Assembly (NCBI GenBank): GCA_964484205.1
Contig: CAZAEZ010000026.1
Coordinates: 19,006 to 83,005, forward strand
Length of the DNA: 64,000 nucleotides
DNA from: M3007 sp964484205
Lineage (GTDB): Bacteria > Bacteroidota > Bacteroidia > Chitinophagales > Saprospiraceae
Reading direction: 5' to 3'
How positions within the stretch are numbered: the first letter of the stretch is position 1; each line of letters starts with the position of its first letter. The notes under the pieces are model-generated. The model was not told where the DNA came from. It ran no database searches and saw only the letters and a program-made list of their open reading frames with translations. A program made the translations under genes and the position numbers. Positions 17,972 to 26,384 of this stretch are shown one piece after another.

Positions 17972-18205
17972 TCAGCCTGGTTGTTTTTCGACTTTTTTCT
18001 CCTGCCGGTCAAACAGCCATTTCAAGGCAAAAGCCAAACCAATGCCCATTAACACACAACCCGGAAAAAAATAAAAGTTCCGAGTCCAGGCCCAGTTTAA
18101 ATCCGGGAAGATCAGTTTGACTAAAATGATTACACTGAAGCACAACATCCCTGTGCTAATGCCTATGGGCATAGGTCCCTGTTGAAACAATTCCTTTTTA
18201 AACAT
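17972..18205 (-). CDS. Small two-helix membrane protein
   Basis: A 77-residue protein starting MFKKELFQQGP. Two hydrophobic helices are visible (ISTGMLCFSVIILVKLIF and FYFFPGCVLMGIGLAFALKW), with a Lys-rich C-terminus. The ATG at 18205 lies 5 nt before the stop of the upstream small gene, giving an 8-nt overlap and suggesting translational coupling; an upstream poly-Lys start is less likely. No family recognised. It resembles other small phage-shock- or 2TM-type proteins only in layout. Confidence 0.6.
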   Translation of the reverse strand: MFKKELFQQGPMPIGISTGMLCFSVIILVKLIFPDLNWAWTRNFYFFPGCVLMGIGLAFALKWLFDRQEKKVEKQPG

Positions 18206-18425
18206 TTTTTTCGGTTTCTTTTTTTTCAATCCAGTTCATAAGCCATGCGCGGGAATAGCCAAAAAACAACCCTCCGGCAGTCCAAATCAGGAAATGCGTC
18301 GGCAGGCGGTCGGTAATGAGTTCGCCGTTCCAGTAGTCGATGAAATTCAGGATGGCGAACATACTCCATCCCCAGATGAGCCCCAGGAGCCAGGGCATGC
18401 TTTGGTAAGGATTTTTCTTGGTCAT
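18198..18425 (-). CDS. 2TM-domain-like small membrane protein
   Basis: A 75-residue protein, MTKKNPYQSMPWLLGLIWGW..., with two hydrophobic segments (WLLGLIWGWSMFAILNFI and FLIWTAGGLFFGYSRAWLM) and a charged tail (WIEKKETEKNV). It is followed by, and overlaps by 8 nt, a second small membrane-protein gene. The pair probably forms one translational unit in the inner membrane. Function unknown. Confidence 0.6.
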   Translation of the reverse strand: MTKKNPYQSMPWLLGLIWGWSMFAILNFIDYWNGELITDRLPTHFLIWTAGGLFFGYSRAWLMNWIEKKETEKNV

Positions 18426-18575
18426 ATTTATTTTGCTGTGGCGATGCGATCACCGTTGAAATACTTCGCTAATTTAAAACGATTATCGGGATCGGCCAGG
18501 TTCATTTTTGGCTAAATACCATCCATTTTGTTCTTTTGGGCAGCGGCAGGCCCATCTTGCCCCATCTTTGAATTT

Positions 18576-20711
18576 ATGAAACGAATTTTCCTGTTTTTTC
18601 TGCTAGGTTGTCTCTCCCAAACAACCGTTAAAGCGACCCATATTGTGGGTGGCGAAATTACGTACACCTGCCTTGGGAATGATCTTTACGAGATAAAACT
18701 GACCGTGTACCGCGATTGCTACACCGGGGTTCCCTGGTTTGACGACCCTGCCGCCATCGGCATTTATGACGACAACTGGAATCTCATCCAAAACCTCCAA
18801 CTGAACTGGGATCCAAGCACACACGATACCCTTCCGATCGTTTTGGATGACCCCTGCCTCGTGGTGCCGCCCAATGTTTGTGTAAACCGCAGTACCTACG
18901 TCGATACGGTTTACCTGCCGTTCCGGGCAGGCGGATACACCATCGTTTACCAACGATGCTGCCGCAACCAGCTGATCCGCAACATTGTAGGGCCACTCCG
19001 GACGGGTATTACCATTTTGACCCATGTTTCGGAAAAAACCATGCGCGAATGCAACAGTGCCGCTGTTTTTAACAAATGGCCGCCGGTAGCCATCTGCGTC
19101 CATCAGCCGATCAATTTCGATCACTCGGCCACTGACCCTGATGGCGACTCGCTGGTTTACCGGGTTTGCACGCCCTTGCACGGGGCTGATTCCGTAGCAC
19201 CGCAACCCAATCCGCCCAAAAAAGGCCCCTACCCGGAGGTCATTTGGAATGCGCCTTATAATTTATCGAACATACTCGGTGGCGATCCTCTGGTGATAAA
19301 TCCGCAAACCGGTTTTATCACCGGCGTACCCAACACCATCGGCAATTTTGTGGTCGGCGTCTGTGTGGATGAATACCGGGACGACACCCTGATTTCCACC
19401 ACGCGCCGGGACTTCCAATACAACGTTGCCGATTGCGGAGTGCCGACCGCCGCGTTTTTTGCGCCCCAGGGTGGTTGCGAAGGGGAAACGATCCGGTTTG
19501 TCAATCAAAGCAATGTGCAGGACACCCGTTGGTATTTCGATTGGCCCAACAACCTTTCCCTGACTACCACGGAACGTTCGCCAACGTTTCAGTTTCCGGA
19601 TACCGGAACATACACCGTTGCATTGATCACCGTGCCGGGCGCACCCTGTTCAGACACGTTTTTTCAGGAAATAAAGATCGGCGCCTTTCATATCGATGCC
19701 GACATGGATTACGAGCTACCGCTTTGCGACAACAATGGTTTGCTCATACAGGCATTCGACAACAGCACCGACTCGGTGTACGGCATTGAATCCTGGACCT
19801 GGCGCCTGACCGGCCCCGGTGGTTTTTCGACGCAGTCGAACCAGCAAAACCCTTCTTTTTTAGTGAACAAGCCGGGAAGTTATCAACTGCGGTTGATCGT
19901 CATGTCGGCGGGGGGCTGCCGGGATACCCTGATCAAACAATTTAATGCTCCGATTCCCCGGGTCGACAGTTTGATCGGCGAACTGACGATTTGCCCGGGC
20001 GATACCGTTCGGCTGAATTCAGGTGGAATAATCGGTTACCTGTACGAATGGTCGCCGGCCTCGACGCTTTCCGATTCGACCGCGGCCGATCCATTGGCTT
20101 TTCCAATAAACACAACCGATTACCTGGTTACTATTTCCAATGCCGGCTGTACCTATGAGGGAATGGTCACGGTGTTTGTGGCGGATACCAGCAACCTGAC
20201 TGCAACCGCTACACCGGCAACGATTTACCTGGGGGGGAGTTCACAATTGGAAGCTTTGCTCTCCGGGCCGGGTACGGTGAGTTGGACACCCGCCGGTTCG
20301 TTGTCAAATCCCAATATTGCCAACCCGGTTGCACAACCCAACAGTACCACAACATACACGGCACGCATAGTACTTCCCGGAGGTTGCATCCTGGAACGCG
20401 ATGTTACCGTCACGGTATTGTTCCCCAATTGTGAGGAGCCGTTTGTTTTTTTTCCAACAGGCTTTTCACCAAATGGCGACGGGGAGAACGATGTGTTAAA
20501 GCCGGAAAGCCTGGTAATTGAAGAGCTGTACTGGGCTGTGTATAACCGTTGGGGGGAGAAAGTTTTTGAAACCAATAACCCTGACGAGGCTTGGGACGGG
20601 ACGTACAAAGGCGAACCCCAGCCTGCCGAAACCTATGGCTATTACCTGCGGGTACGTTGTTTGGGCGGCGTCGAATCCTTCCGAAAAGGCAATGTTACCC
20701 TGTTGCGCTGA
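18576..20711 (+). CDS. Secreted PKD-containing protein with T9SS type B (gliding-associated) C-terminus
   Basis: A 711-residue surface protein. The ATG at 18576 gives a signal peptide (MKRIFLFFLLGCLSQTTVKA); the longer frame does not. The mature protein opens with THIVGGEITYTCLG, a motif shared with its convergent neighbour (HIIGGEITYEFL), and continues with a Cys-rich N-domain (VYRDCYTG, YQRCCRNQ, NFDHSATDPDGDSLVY). PKD-like segments follow at about 300-600. The C-terminal 90 residues (FSPNGDGENDVLKP, YNRWGEKVFETNNPDEAWDG) are the gliding-motility-associated type B sorting domain. It ends in NVTLLR, mirrored by the convergent paralog. A surface adhesin or matrix role is inference. Confidence 0.88.
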   Translation: MKRIFLFFLLGCLSQTTVKATHIVGGEITYTCLGNDLYEIKLTVYRDCYTGVPWFDDPAAIGIYDDNWNLIQNLQLNWDPSTHDTLPIVLDDPCLVVPPNVCVNRSTYVDTVYLPFRAGGYTIVYQRCCRNQLIRNIVGPLRTGITILTHVSEKTMRECNSAAVFNKWPPVAICVHQPINFDHSATDPDGDSLVYRVCTPLHGADSVAPQPNPPKKGPYPEVIWNAPYNLSNILGGDPLVINPQTGFITGVPNTIGNFVVGVCVDEYRDDTLISTTRRDFQYNVADCGVPTAAFFAPQGGCEGETIRFVNQSNVQDTRWYFDWPNNLSLTTTERSPTFQFPDTGTYTVALITVPGAPCSDTFFQEIKIGAFHIDADMDYELPLCDNNGLLIQAFDNSTDSVYGIESWTWRLTGPGGFSTQSNQQNPSFLVNKPGSYQLRLIVMSAGGCRDTLIKQFNAPIPRVDSLIGELTICPGDTVRLNSGGIIGYLYEWSPASTLSDSTAADPLAFPINTTDYLVTISNAGCTYEGMVTVFVADTSNLTATATPATIYLGGSSQLEALLSGPGTVSWTPAGSLSNPNIANPVAQPNSTTTYTARIVLPGGCILERDVTVTVLFPNCEEPFVFFPTGFSPNGDGENDVLKPESLVIEELYWAVYNRWGEKVFETNNPDEAWDGTYKGEPQPAETYGYYLRVRCLGGVESFRKGNVTLLR

Positions 20712-20726
20712 TCAGCGCAACAGGGT
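20697..20726. repeat. Perfect 30-bp palindrome at a stop-stop junction
   Basis: The centre falls between 20711 and 20712, exactly between the stop codons of two convergent paralogs. Left half (20697-20711) accctgttgcgctga is the reverse complement of the right half tcagcgcaacagggt. Each half encodes the last LLR-stop of one gene. It can fold as a hairpin in either transcript and may terminate both. Confidence 0.92.
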
Positions 20727-22979
20727 TGCATATCCTTTATATTCGTGTTTGTTGCCCCGTGGTCCGGTGAAAGACACGACGTAGACGTATACGCCGGGAG
20801 GGGCCGGCTGCCCGGTATTTTGTTTCCGGCCGTTCCAGTCCTCGTCGGGGTTGTTGGTTTCAAAAACCATTTCACCCCAGCGGTTCCAGATATTCATTTG
20901 AAAATCAGCCACACCTTCCAGGTAGCCTTTTCCGAGAAAACCGTCGTTTTGACCGTCGCCGTTGGGGGTGAACGCATTGGGCATGTGCCAATAGATCACC
21001 GGGGTGATGTCCAGGTATTTGGTCAGCGAATCTTTGCAACCCTCCGGGTGCGTTGCGATCAGGGTTATTTTCATCAAACCGGTATCCTGAAAGGTGAAAT
21101 TCGGATTTTGCGCAGTCGAGGTGCCGTATTCATCAAACTGCCAGTTCCAGCGATTGGCCCCAATGGATAAGTCCGTGAATTGCACCGTATTGTTAAACCT
21201 GCTGAGCAGCGAATCCGGGAAATACGTGAAATCGGCAACCGGGGAGGGTTCCACCCGGATGAGGTTGATAAACTCGTCGGCGATATAGCAGCCGATGGGT
21301 GAGGTAATTTCAACGCGGACGGTGTAAACGCCCGGTTCTTCATAAACATGGGTCGGACTGATTACGCCGCTGGTAGTATTTCCATCGCCGAAGTCCCATT
21401 TAATATCGTAGGTGCTGTCGATCGGGGTCGATAAATTATTGAAAAAGATGTCCGCCGGGGTACAGCCGATAAAGCGGTTGGGTTGCAAAATGATCAGTGG
21501 CGGAACCGGGTACCAGTTTACCACTTTGATGGCGTTGTCCGTGCAGTTATTTTTATCATACACACGCAGGTTCACCGGGTGGTCGCCGGGTATCGGGTAC
21601 TGGTAGCTGGGATTTTTCAGGTTGGAGCTGCCTCCCGGGACGCCAAAATTCCAGCTCCAGCGGTTTATCCCCCCTTCGCCGGTCGACAGGTCGGTAAAAT
21701 CTACCGGCCCGGCAACGCAAGTGTCGTAATCAAAAGAAAAATCGGCATTGATCTCCGGAAAAATATTCACGGCAATGTAGGCGGTGTCGGCGCAGGGCGA
21801 ACCGGGGTTCAGGTAAAGCGCGCCGGTGTACGAGCCCGTATCGGGGAAGGTGACGGTGCTGTTCCAGTTGTCCTTATCGATGAAGGTGGATGTTTTCAGG
21901 TTAAACCGCCATTCAAATTCAAAAATATTGGACTGCTGGACGCTGAGGTTCTGAAAGGTCACCGTGTTTTCGCCGCAGGACTTCAGCACAAAGCGTTGGG
22001 GCCCGGCAATACTGTCGCTTTGAATGTTGGCCAACACTGTCGGGGTGCATTCCGCAACGTTAAATTGAAAATCGCGGCGTACGGTGGAGAGCAATGTTGC
22101 GCCCCGGAATTCCTGGATACAAACCCCCACGACGAATTGCCCGAGTGAATTTGGGGTGCCCGTGATCATGCCTGTGTTGTTGTTGATACTGATCTGGGGG
22201 TTTCCACCCATCGGGTTGCTCGCACTGTAGTTGGGCACCACAAAAGGGGTATTGATAAAAGGAGGGCCGCAGGGTGGAGTGGGTATGGCGCCATTGCAGT
22301 CATACAGTCCCGGCGGGTTCAGGATCGGGCCGCCACCGTCGAGCGGATTGCAAAAACTGTAAAAAATCTGGTCGCCTTCCGGGTCGGTCGCCGAGTGGTC
22401 GAAATTCAGCGGGATATTATTGCAAATAATGATCGGCGGGAAATCATTGAATGTCGGGCTGCTGTTTTGTACTTGCTGGGCGGCTGCCGTTAATTCGATC
22501 ATATAGGTGGCGCCATGGTCGCCGGGTTGCACGATGTTTTTGATGGTCTGGTTCCGGCAACACCGCTGGTAAACAATGAAATAACTGTCGGTGATCAAAA
22601 CCGGCAAGGTGCGTTCAAAGATATAAATGCCTTCTTCCACACACACATTGGGCAGTTGGGTGATACAAGGCGGCGGGACCGGGATAATCCGGGTAATGGA
22701 TTGAATCTGAACTTCAAAGGAGGAGAACAAAACATTGTTGGTATAACTCCCCCGGTAAATCGCCATTTGCGCAGGATTGTCATAGCCCGCGCCGCCGCCG
22801 AGGCAGTCCCGGTATATTTTCATGGTAAAGCGATACCTGTTCTGCCCATCCGGAGTCGCATTCAAAAATTCATAAGTGATTTCTCCGCCGATAATATGTC
22901 GGGCATGCAGCAATTCCGGAAATAGAAAAAGGCAAATCAGAATTGGGGCGGTAAAAAAGCGTAGGAAATTGGCGCGCAT
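20712..22979 (-). CDS. Secreted PKD-containing protein with T9SS type B C-terminus (paralog of the convergent gene)
   Basis: A 755-residue surface protein. Signal peptide MRANFLRFFTAPILICLFLF, then RHIIGGEITYEFLN and the same N-domain signature as the convergent gene (KIYRDCLGG, YQRCCRNQTIKN, NFDHSATDPEGDQIFY, VVGVCIQEFRG). PKD domains with WxFGDG-type motifs follow (WSWNFGVPGG, IKWDFGDGNTT). The C-terminal type B domain (AFTPNGDGQNDGFLG, WNRWGEMVFETNNPDEDWNG) ends in ATLLR. The two genes are tail-to-tail paralogs, so one probably arose from the other by inverted duplication or they have been held together by gene conversion. Surface role inferred. Confidence 0.88.
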   Translation of the reverse strand: MRANFLRFFTAPILICLFLFPELLHARHIIGGEITYEFLNATPDGQNRYRFTMKIYRDCLGGGAGYDNPAQMAIYRGSYTNNVLFSSFEVQIQSITRIIPVPPPCITQLPNVCVEEGIYIFERTLPVLITDSYFIVYQRCCRNQTIKNIVQPGDHGATYMIELTAAAQQVQNSSPTFNDFPPIIICNNIPLNFDHSATDPEGDQIFYSFCNPLDGGGPILNPPGLYDCNGAIPTPPCGPPFINTPFVVPNYSASNPMGGNPQISINNNTGMITGTPNSLGQFVVGVCIQEFRGATLLSTVRRDFQFNVAECTPTVLANIQSDSIAGPQRFVLKSCGENTVTFQNLSVQQSNIFEFEWRFNLKTSTFIDKDNWNSTVTFPDTGSYTGALYLNPGSPCADTAYIAVNIFPEINADFSFDYDTCVAGPVDFTDLSTGEGGINRWSWNFGVPGGSSNLKNPSYQYPIPGDHPVNLRVYDKNNCTDNAIKVVNWYPVPPLIILQPNRFIGCTPADIFFNNLSTPIDSTYDIKWDFGDGNTTSGVISPTHVYEEPGVYTVRVEITSPIGCYIADEFINLIRVEPSPVADFTYFPDSLLSRFNNTVQFTDLSIGANRWNWQFDEYGTSTAQNPNFTFQDTGLMKITLIATHPEGCKDSLTKYLDITPVIYWHMPNAFTPNGDGQNDGFLGKGYLEGVADFQMNIWNRWGEMVFETNNPDEDWNGRKQNTGQPAPPGVYVYVVSFTGPRGNKHEYKGYATLLR

Positions 22980-23071
22980 CTGTGTCAGTTCAAAAATGTT
23001 TGGGTGAAAAGTCGGACTTTTGTCCTTTCAAATGTAAACGAAGAACGGTAAATAACCTCCATTTGTTGAGT

Positions 23072-23650
23072 ATGTTCCTGCTACGTGACGACATTTCAGA
23101 AATTGCCCGGCTCCTCGAAGCCGGTGGATTAATTTGTTACCCTACGGATACGGTTTGGGGCATCGGGTGTGATGCTACCAATGAGGCTGCCATCGAACGT
23201 CTCGCCAAACTCAAAGGGTATGAAGAAAAAGCCAGACAAGGATTTGTTCTACTGGTAGACGGCCTACCGATGCTCAACCGCTTTGTTCCGGAGATACATC
23301 CCAAGGTGCAGACGCTGCTGGCCTACCATACGCGGCCGCTAACCATTATTTACAAACAGGCCCTGGGTTTGCCCGAATCGGTAAAAGCGGCAAATGGTTC
23401 TGTAGCAATCCGGATTGCGAAAGATGCCTTTTGCCAGGAACTGATTAAAAATCTGGGAAAGCCAATCGTAAGTACCATTGCCGCCAAGGCAAATGAACCT
23501 TTCCCGCCAACCTATGGCGCAATCTCAAGCGAAATCCTGGGCGCCGTGGATTATGTGGTCAAGTACCGCCAAGACGATAAAGAACCCCACGAACCCTCCT
23601 CGATTGCTTATCTGGATGGTTCGCGGGAACTTGAGTTTTTGCGGGACTAA
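23072..23650 (+). CDS. TsaC/YrdC/YciO-family protein (threonylcarbamoyl-AMP synthase-like)
   Basis: A 192-residue protein of the Sua5/YciO/YrdC superfamily, which in TsaC makes threonylcarbamoyl-AMP for the t6A37 modification of tRNA. Recognisable elements are GGLICYPTDTVWGIGCDA, the TRPLTIIYK strand, VAIRIAKDAFC and PIVSTIAAKANEP. The first conserved region reads KLKGYEEKARQGFVLLV rather than the common KxRP version, so this could be the YciO-like branch rather than true TsaC. The ATG at 23072 fits the family; the open frame extends further 5' without similarity. It shares only a 2-nt gap with the convergent lipoprotein gene. Confidence 0.82.
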   Translation: MFLLRDDISEIARLLEAGGLICYPTDTVWGIGCDATNEAAIERLAKLKGYEEKARQGFVLLVDGLPMLNRFVPEIHPKVQTLLAYHTRPLTIIYKQALGLPESVKAANGSVAIRIAKDAFCQELIKNLGKPIVSTIAAKANEPFPPTYGAISSEILGAVDYVVKYRQDDKEPHEPSSIAYLDGSRELEFLRD

Positions 23651-23652
23651 TT

Positions 23653-24087
23653 TTATTCCAACGTGAATACATAAAACCGTTCGACAAAAGTGCCGTGGTT
23701 ATCTATGGCATAAAACCGGAATTCAAATTGATCGCCAGGTTGGAGCCCTCCGGTAAACGGCAGCGGCAAATTTTTGATGCTGGTCGTGCCGGTGAAGTTA
23801 AGGGTATTGCTGCGCAGGCCGGTGTCGGATTGTAATACTCCGACAAAAGTGCCATTTACACGGTAACTGAACTCCCACTCCGTGATGTATTGGTCATCGG
23901 CATCGGGATCAGTCGTGTTGGCGATAATGTCAAAATCCAGCTCATCGTTTGGCGTGCGGGTACCCGATTGGTCGACATCAGCCCAGAATATATCGTAACG
24001 TTCCAGTTCGATGGGAAACGGATCGTCGTCGCAACCGACAGTAAAAAGCAGGCTTAATCCTAATGAAAGCAGAATGGTCTTTTTCAT
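23653..24087 (-). CDS. Small lipoprotein of unknown function
   Basis: A 144-residue predicted lipoprotein: signal MKKTILLSLGLSLLFTVGC with a lipobox (TVGC) followed by DDD, the negatively charged lipoprotein-export pattern of Bacteroidota. The mature part looks like a single beta-sandwich (FDIIANTTDPDADDQYITEWEF, split by a loop, then FRFYAIDNHGTFVERFYVF), reminiscent of an Ig/cadherin-like domain. No enzymatic motif. A promoter with both boxes lies just upstream. Surface or periplasmic role inferred. Confidence 0.75.
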   Translation of the reverse strand: MKKTILLSLGLSLLFTVGCDDDPFPIELERYDIFWADVDQSGTRTPNDELDFDIIANTTDPDADDQYITEWEFSYRVNGTFVGVLQSDTGLRSNTLNFTGTTSIKNLPLPFTGGLQPGDQFEFRFYAIDNHGTFVERFYVFTLE

Positions 24088-24103
24088 AACTTTTTTTTAG
24101 CAA

Positions 24104-24135
24104 CAAACCTAAAGCCTGGAATCCGGTTATGGCAA
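24104..24135 (-). promoter_or_regulatory. Bacteroidota-type promoter of the small lipoprotein gene
   Basis: On the minus strand, TTG (24135-24133), a 21-nt spacer, then TAGGTTTG (24111-24104), close to the -33 TTG / -7 TAnnTTTG pattern. It is 17 nt from the ATG at 24087, so the leader would be very short. Confidence 0.5.
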
Positions 24136-24209
24136 GATATGCCGAAGGCTTTAGGATAGGTTTAACCTGTTCTCTGAATGTTAAAATCTGATTTTAACAC
24201 TTCCCCTGC

Positions 24210-25121
24210 TTATCCCGCCGGCTGTGATTTCCGTTTGGCAATTCGATTGGAAAAATAAGCGAACAAGCAAGCCGTCCAAAAAGAGTACAGGGAATACACC
24301 AACGCTGGTTTGACCATTTCCTGGTTGCCGAGCAGGTTGCTGGCGATCAGAAATGCCAGGGTCGTGTTTTGAACGCCACTTTCCATGGCCGCGGTAAGCC
24401 GCGATGGATGCGGCGCGCCTACACGGTACAGGAAAAAATAGCCGAAAAACAAACAGGCGGCGTTTTGGATCAGGGCAAACGGGGTGATCTGAATAAAATC
24501 AGCGAGATCAAGCCCTGCGCCGCCGTAATTCTCTCCTGCAAACATTTTTATCAGAAAAACAATTGCCAGCAACACCAGCATGACATATTTCGCCGGTTTG
24601 CTGATCCGTTCTGCAAATACGGAATACCGATGGCGGATCGCCACGCCAATAGAAGCCGGAATGACGGTGATGAAAAAGATATGTTGCACGGTATCCCAAA
24701 ATGGCAGGTGCAGATCCGTTTCCCAACCCATGAACAATTGAAGCCCAAGGTTTACCACAATGGGAATTGAAAACAGGGTCAAAAAGCTGTTCACCGAAGT
24801 GATCGACAAAGATAGGGCGACATTGCCGCGCCAGAGGTAAGTCAGAAAACCGGCAGTGGCGCCGCCGGGGCTGGCAGACAAAATAATGAATCCCACTTTA
24901 AGCGCGGCAGGAAGCGGCGATACCAGGTTGATCAGCAGGGCAATGATCGGCAATCCGATCATTTGTGCGCTCAACGCCGCAAAAAAGGCCTTTGGCCTGC
25001 GGATGATACGACCGAAATCGTTGACCGTCAGGGACAGCCCAATTCCGAACATAATCAATCCCAGGACGGCACTAACTGCCAGGTCTACAATTTGCGTAGG
25101 GGCCAAAGTTAAAATGGTCAT
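24210..25121 (-). CDS. Bile acid:sodium symporter (BASS) family transporter
   Basis: A 303-residue polytopic inner-membrane protein with about nine hydrophobic helices. Family marks are IGLSLTVNDFGRIIRRPK, the SASPGGATAGFLTYLWRGNVALSLSITSVNS block (a core sodium-site-like helix with two adjacent motifs), and AMESGVQNTTLAFLIASNLL. BASS proteins carry bile acids, pantoate, pyruvate, glucosinolate precursors and others; the substrate is not readable. It is 73 nt downstream of the BtuG-like gene, same strand, but a perfect inverted repeat and its own -7-like box (TACATTTG, minus strand, 25139-25132) lie in the gap. Whether the upstream cobalamin riboswitch also controls it is open. Confidence 0.87.
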   Translation of the reverse strand: MTILTLAPTQIVDLAVSAVLGLIMFGIGLSLTVNDFGRIIRRPKAFFAALSAQMIGLPIIALLINLVSPLPAALKVGFIILSASPGGATAGFLTYLWRGNVALSLSITSVNSFLTLFSIPIVVNLGLQLFMGWETDLHLPFWDTVQHIFFITVIPASIGVAIRHRYSVFAERISKPAKYVMLVLLAIVFLIKMFAGENYGGAGLDLADFIQITPFALIQNAACLFFGYFFLYRVGAPHPSRLTAAMESGVQNTTLAFLIASNLLGNQEMVKPALVYSLYSFWTACLFAYFSNRIAKRKSQPAG

Positions 25122-25139
25122 TATTTTGGTTCAAATGTA

Positions 25140-25187
25140 GGGCGAATTTGCAACTCGCCAGGGTTTTAAAGCCTTGCAAATTCGCCC
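25140..25187. repeat. Perfect 14-bp inverted repeat
   Basis: Arms gggcgaatttgcaa (25140-25153) and ttgcaaattcgccc (25174-25187) flank a 20-nt loop, between the BtuG-like gene and the BASS gene. No T-run follows on the minus strand, so it is not a standard terminator. It could be an operator, an attenuator or a small repeat. Confidence 0.8.
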
Positions 25188-25194
25188 GTTTCCG

Positions 25195-26244
25195 CTAGGG
25201 GATAAACACTAATTCACCCGGCGCTATACCAACAGGAAAAGCCCCGAGGCGCTGTCCGGAAGGACTGTAAACAACCACTTCGCCGGAAGAGTTGAAATCT
25301 TTGGCATCGGCGCAATACAGATTACCGGAAACCGGGTCGCAACCCAGGCTATAGGCGCGTTGATCAAACAACGCACTGACGCCGCCGGAATCCACCTTGT
25401 AAATTTTATCTGCTGCCGTGAAATACAGCGTCTGTCCGTCCGGGGCAGGCATTAAATCATTGCCAAATGCCGGAATATCATACCCGATGCCGGCGGCGGA
25501 AGCGGAAGCGCCAACCCAACCCACAGGATTGGCATCGAGGTAGGAGCCCTGGCAATGCACAAAAGTGTACGGCCCAAACGGCCCATTGGTAAATTGGGCC
25601 ACCGCTGCCGTTCCCGGATTTTTACCGGGTAAAACAATTCGCGCAATTTCCGAGGACGCACCAAGGCCCAGGATGGAAATCGTGGAATCGACCCCGAACC
25701 CGCCCGAATTCGGAATCAGGATTGTGCCGTCCGGCTGGTACAACATCTTTTCCGGGCCTTTCCCGGTTGGGATCGTTTGGACAATTTGCCGCGTTCGCAA
25801 GTCAACTTTGGCTACACTTCCGGTAAGGCCGTCGGCGCCCCACTGGCTGATCAGGGCAATATCATCGCTCAACGGAAGCATAAAACGGGGCAAGGAAAGA
25901 CCGCCAATGGTGTCAATAAATTTGAAAGTCAGGGCATCCACCACGTACACTTTGTTGGCGCCGTTGACAATGATGTACCCTTTGCCCGCATGCAGGGTGA
26001 GCGACTGAACAAATTCGCCAAGCACGGCGCCGTTATTGGCCTGGCTAAACAAATTTTGCACAGTTTCGCCGGTTTCAGGGTTGTGCCAGCTAATGCTGCC
26101 GGTACCGCCGAACGGCCCTTCGTTTACGACAAATACCCCGGAGGTGTAGTTTCCGGCGCCTGCCGGCGGCGTTTCATTTTTTTTGCAGGATTGCAGCCCG
26201 AAAAGGCCAATTGTGAGGAGGAGGAAAATCTGTTTGACTTTCAT
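25195..26244 (-). CDS. BtuG-like surface beta-propeller lipoprotein, cobalamin-riboswitch controlled
   Basis: A 349-residue lipoprotein. The ATG at 26244 gives MKVKQIFLLLTIGLFGLQSC with a lipobox Cys; the open frame extends 73 codons upstream but only by reading through the riboswitch. The mature protein has repeated blade-like motifs of the YncE/DUF5074 type: GVFVVNEGPFGGTGSISWHN, EFVQSLTLHAGKGYIIVNGA, KVYVVDALTFKFIDTI, KVDLRTRQIVQTIPTGKGPE. In Bacteroides thetaiotaomicron, BtuG is a surface beta-propeller lipoprotein that captures vitamin B12 and passes it to BtuB. The upstream cobalamin riboswitch makes a B12-capture role likely here. Unusually, no btuB or other corrinoid gene is adjacent. 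Function is inferred from fold plus riboswitch. Confidence 0.8.
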   Translation of the reverse strand: MKVKQIFLLLTIGLFGLQSCKKNETPPAGAGNYTSGVFVVNEGPFGGTGSISWHNPETGETVQNLFSQANNGAVLGEFVQSLTLHAGKGYIIVNGANKVYVVDALTFKFIDTIGGLSLPRFMLPLSDDIALISQWGADGLTGSVAKVDLRTRQIVQTIPTGKGPEKMLYQPDGTILIPNSGGFGVDSTISILGLGASSEIARIVLPGKNPGTAAVAQFTNGPFGPYTFVHCQGSYLDANPVGWVGASASAAGIGYDIPAFGNDLMPAPDGQTLYFTAADKIYKVDSGGVSALFDQRAYSLGCDPVSGNLYCADAKDFNSSGEVVVYSPSGQRLGAFPVGIAPGELVFIP

Positions 26245-26384
26245 TTTGAAAAAATTGAACTGGTGAAAATGAAAGGCAAACGGGGAAAAATGGAAAGCGT
26301 CGGCTTGCCCCAAACCGGGATTGGCCATTTGCCAACAAGCGCCCGCCAACCGGCTTTCACCCGAAGCCTGGTGTGAAACGTGGC

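Noticed and set aside
25140..25187. Rho-independent terminator of the BtuG-like gene
   Set aside because: The inverted repeat is perfect but no T-run follows it on the minus strand, so it is listed only as a repeat.
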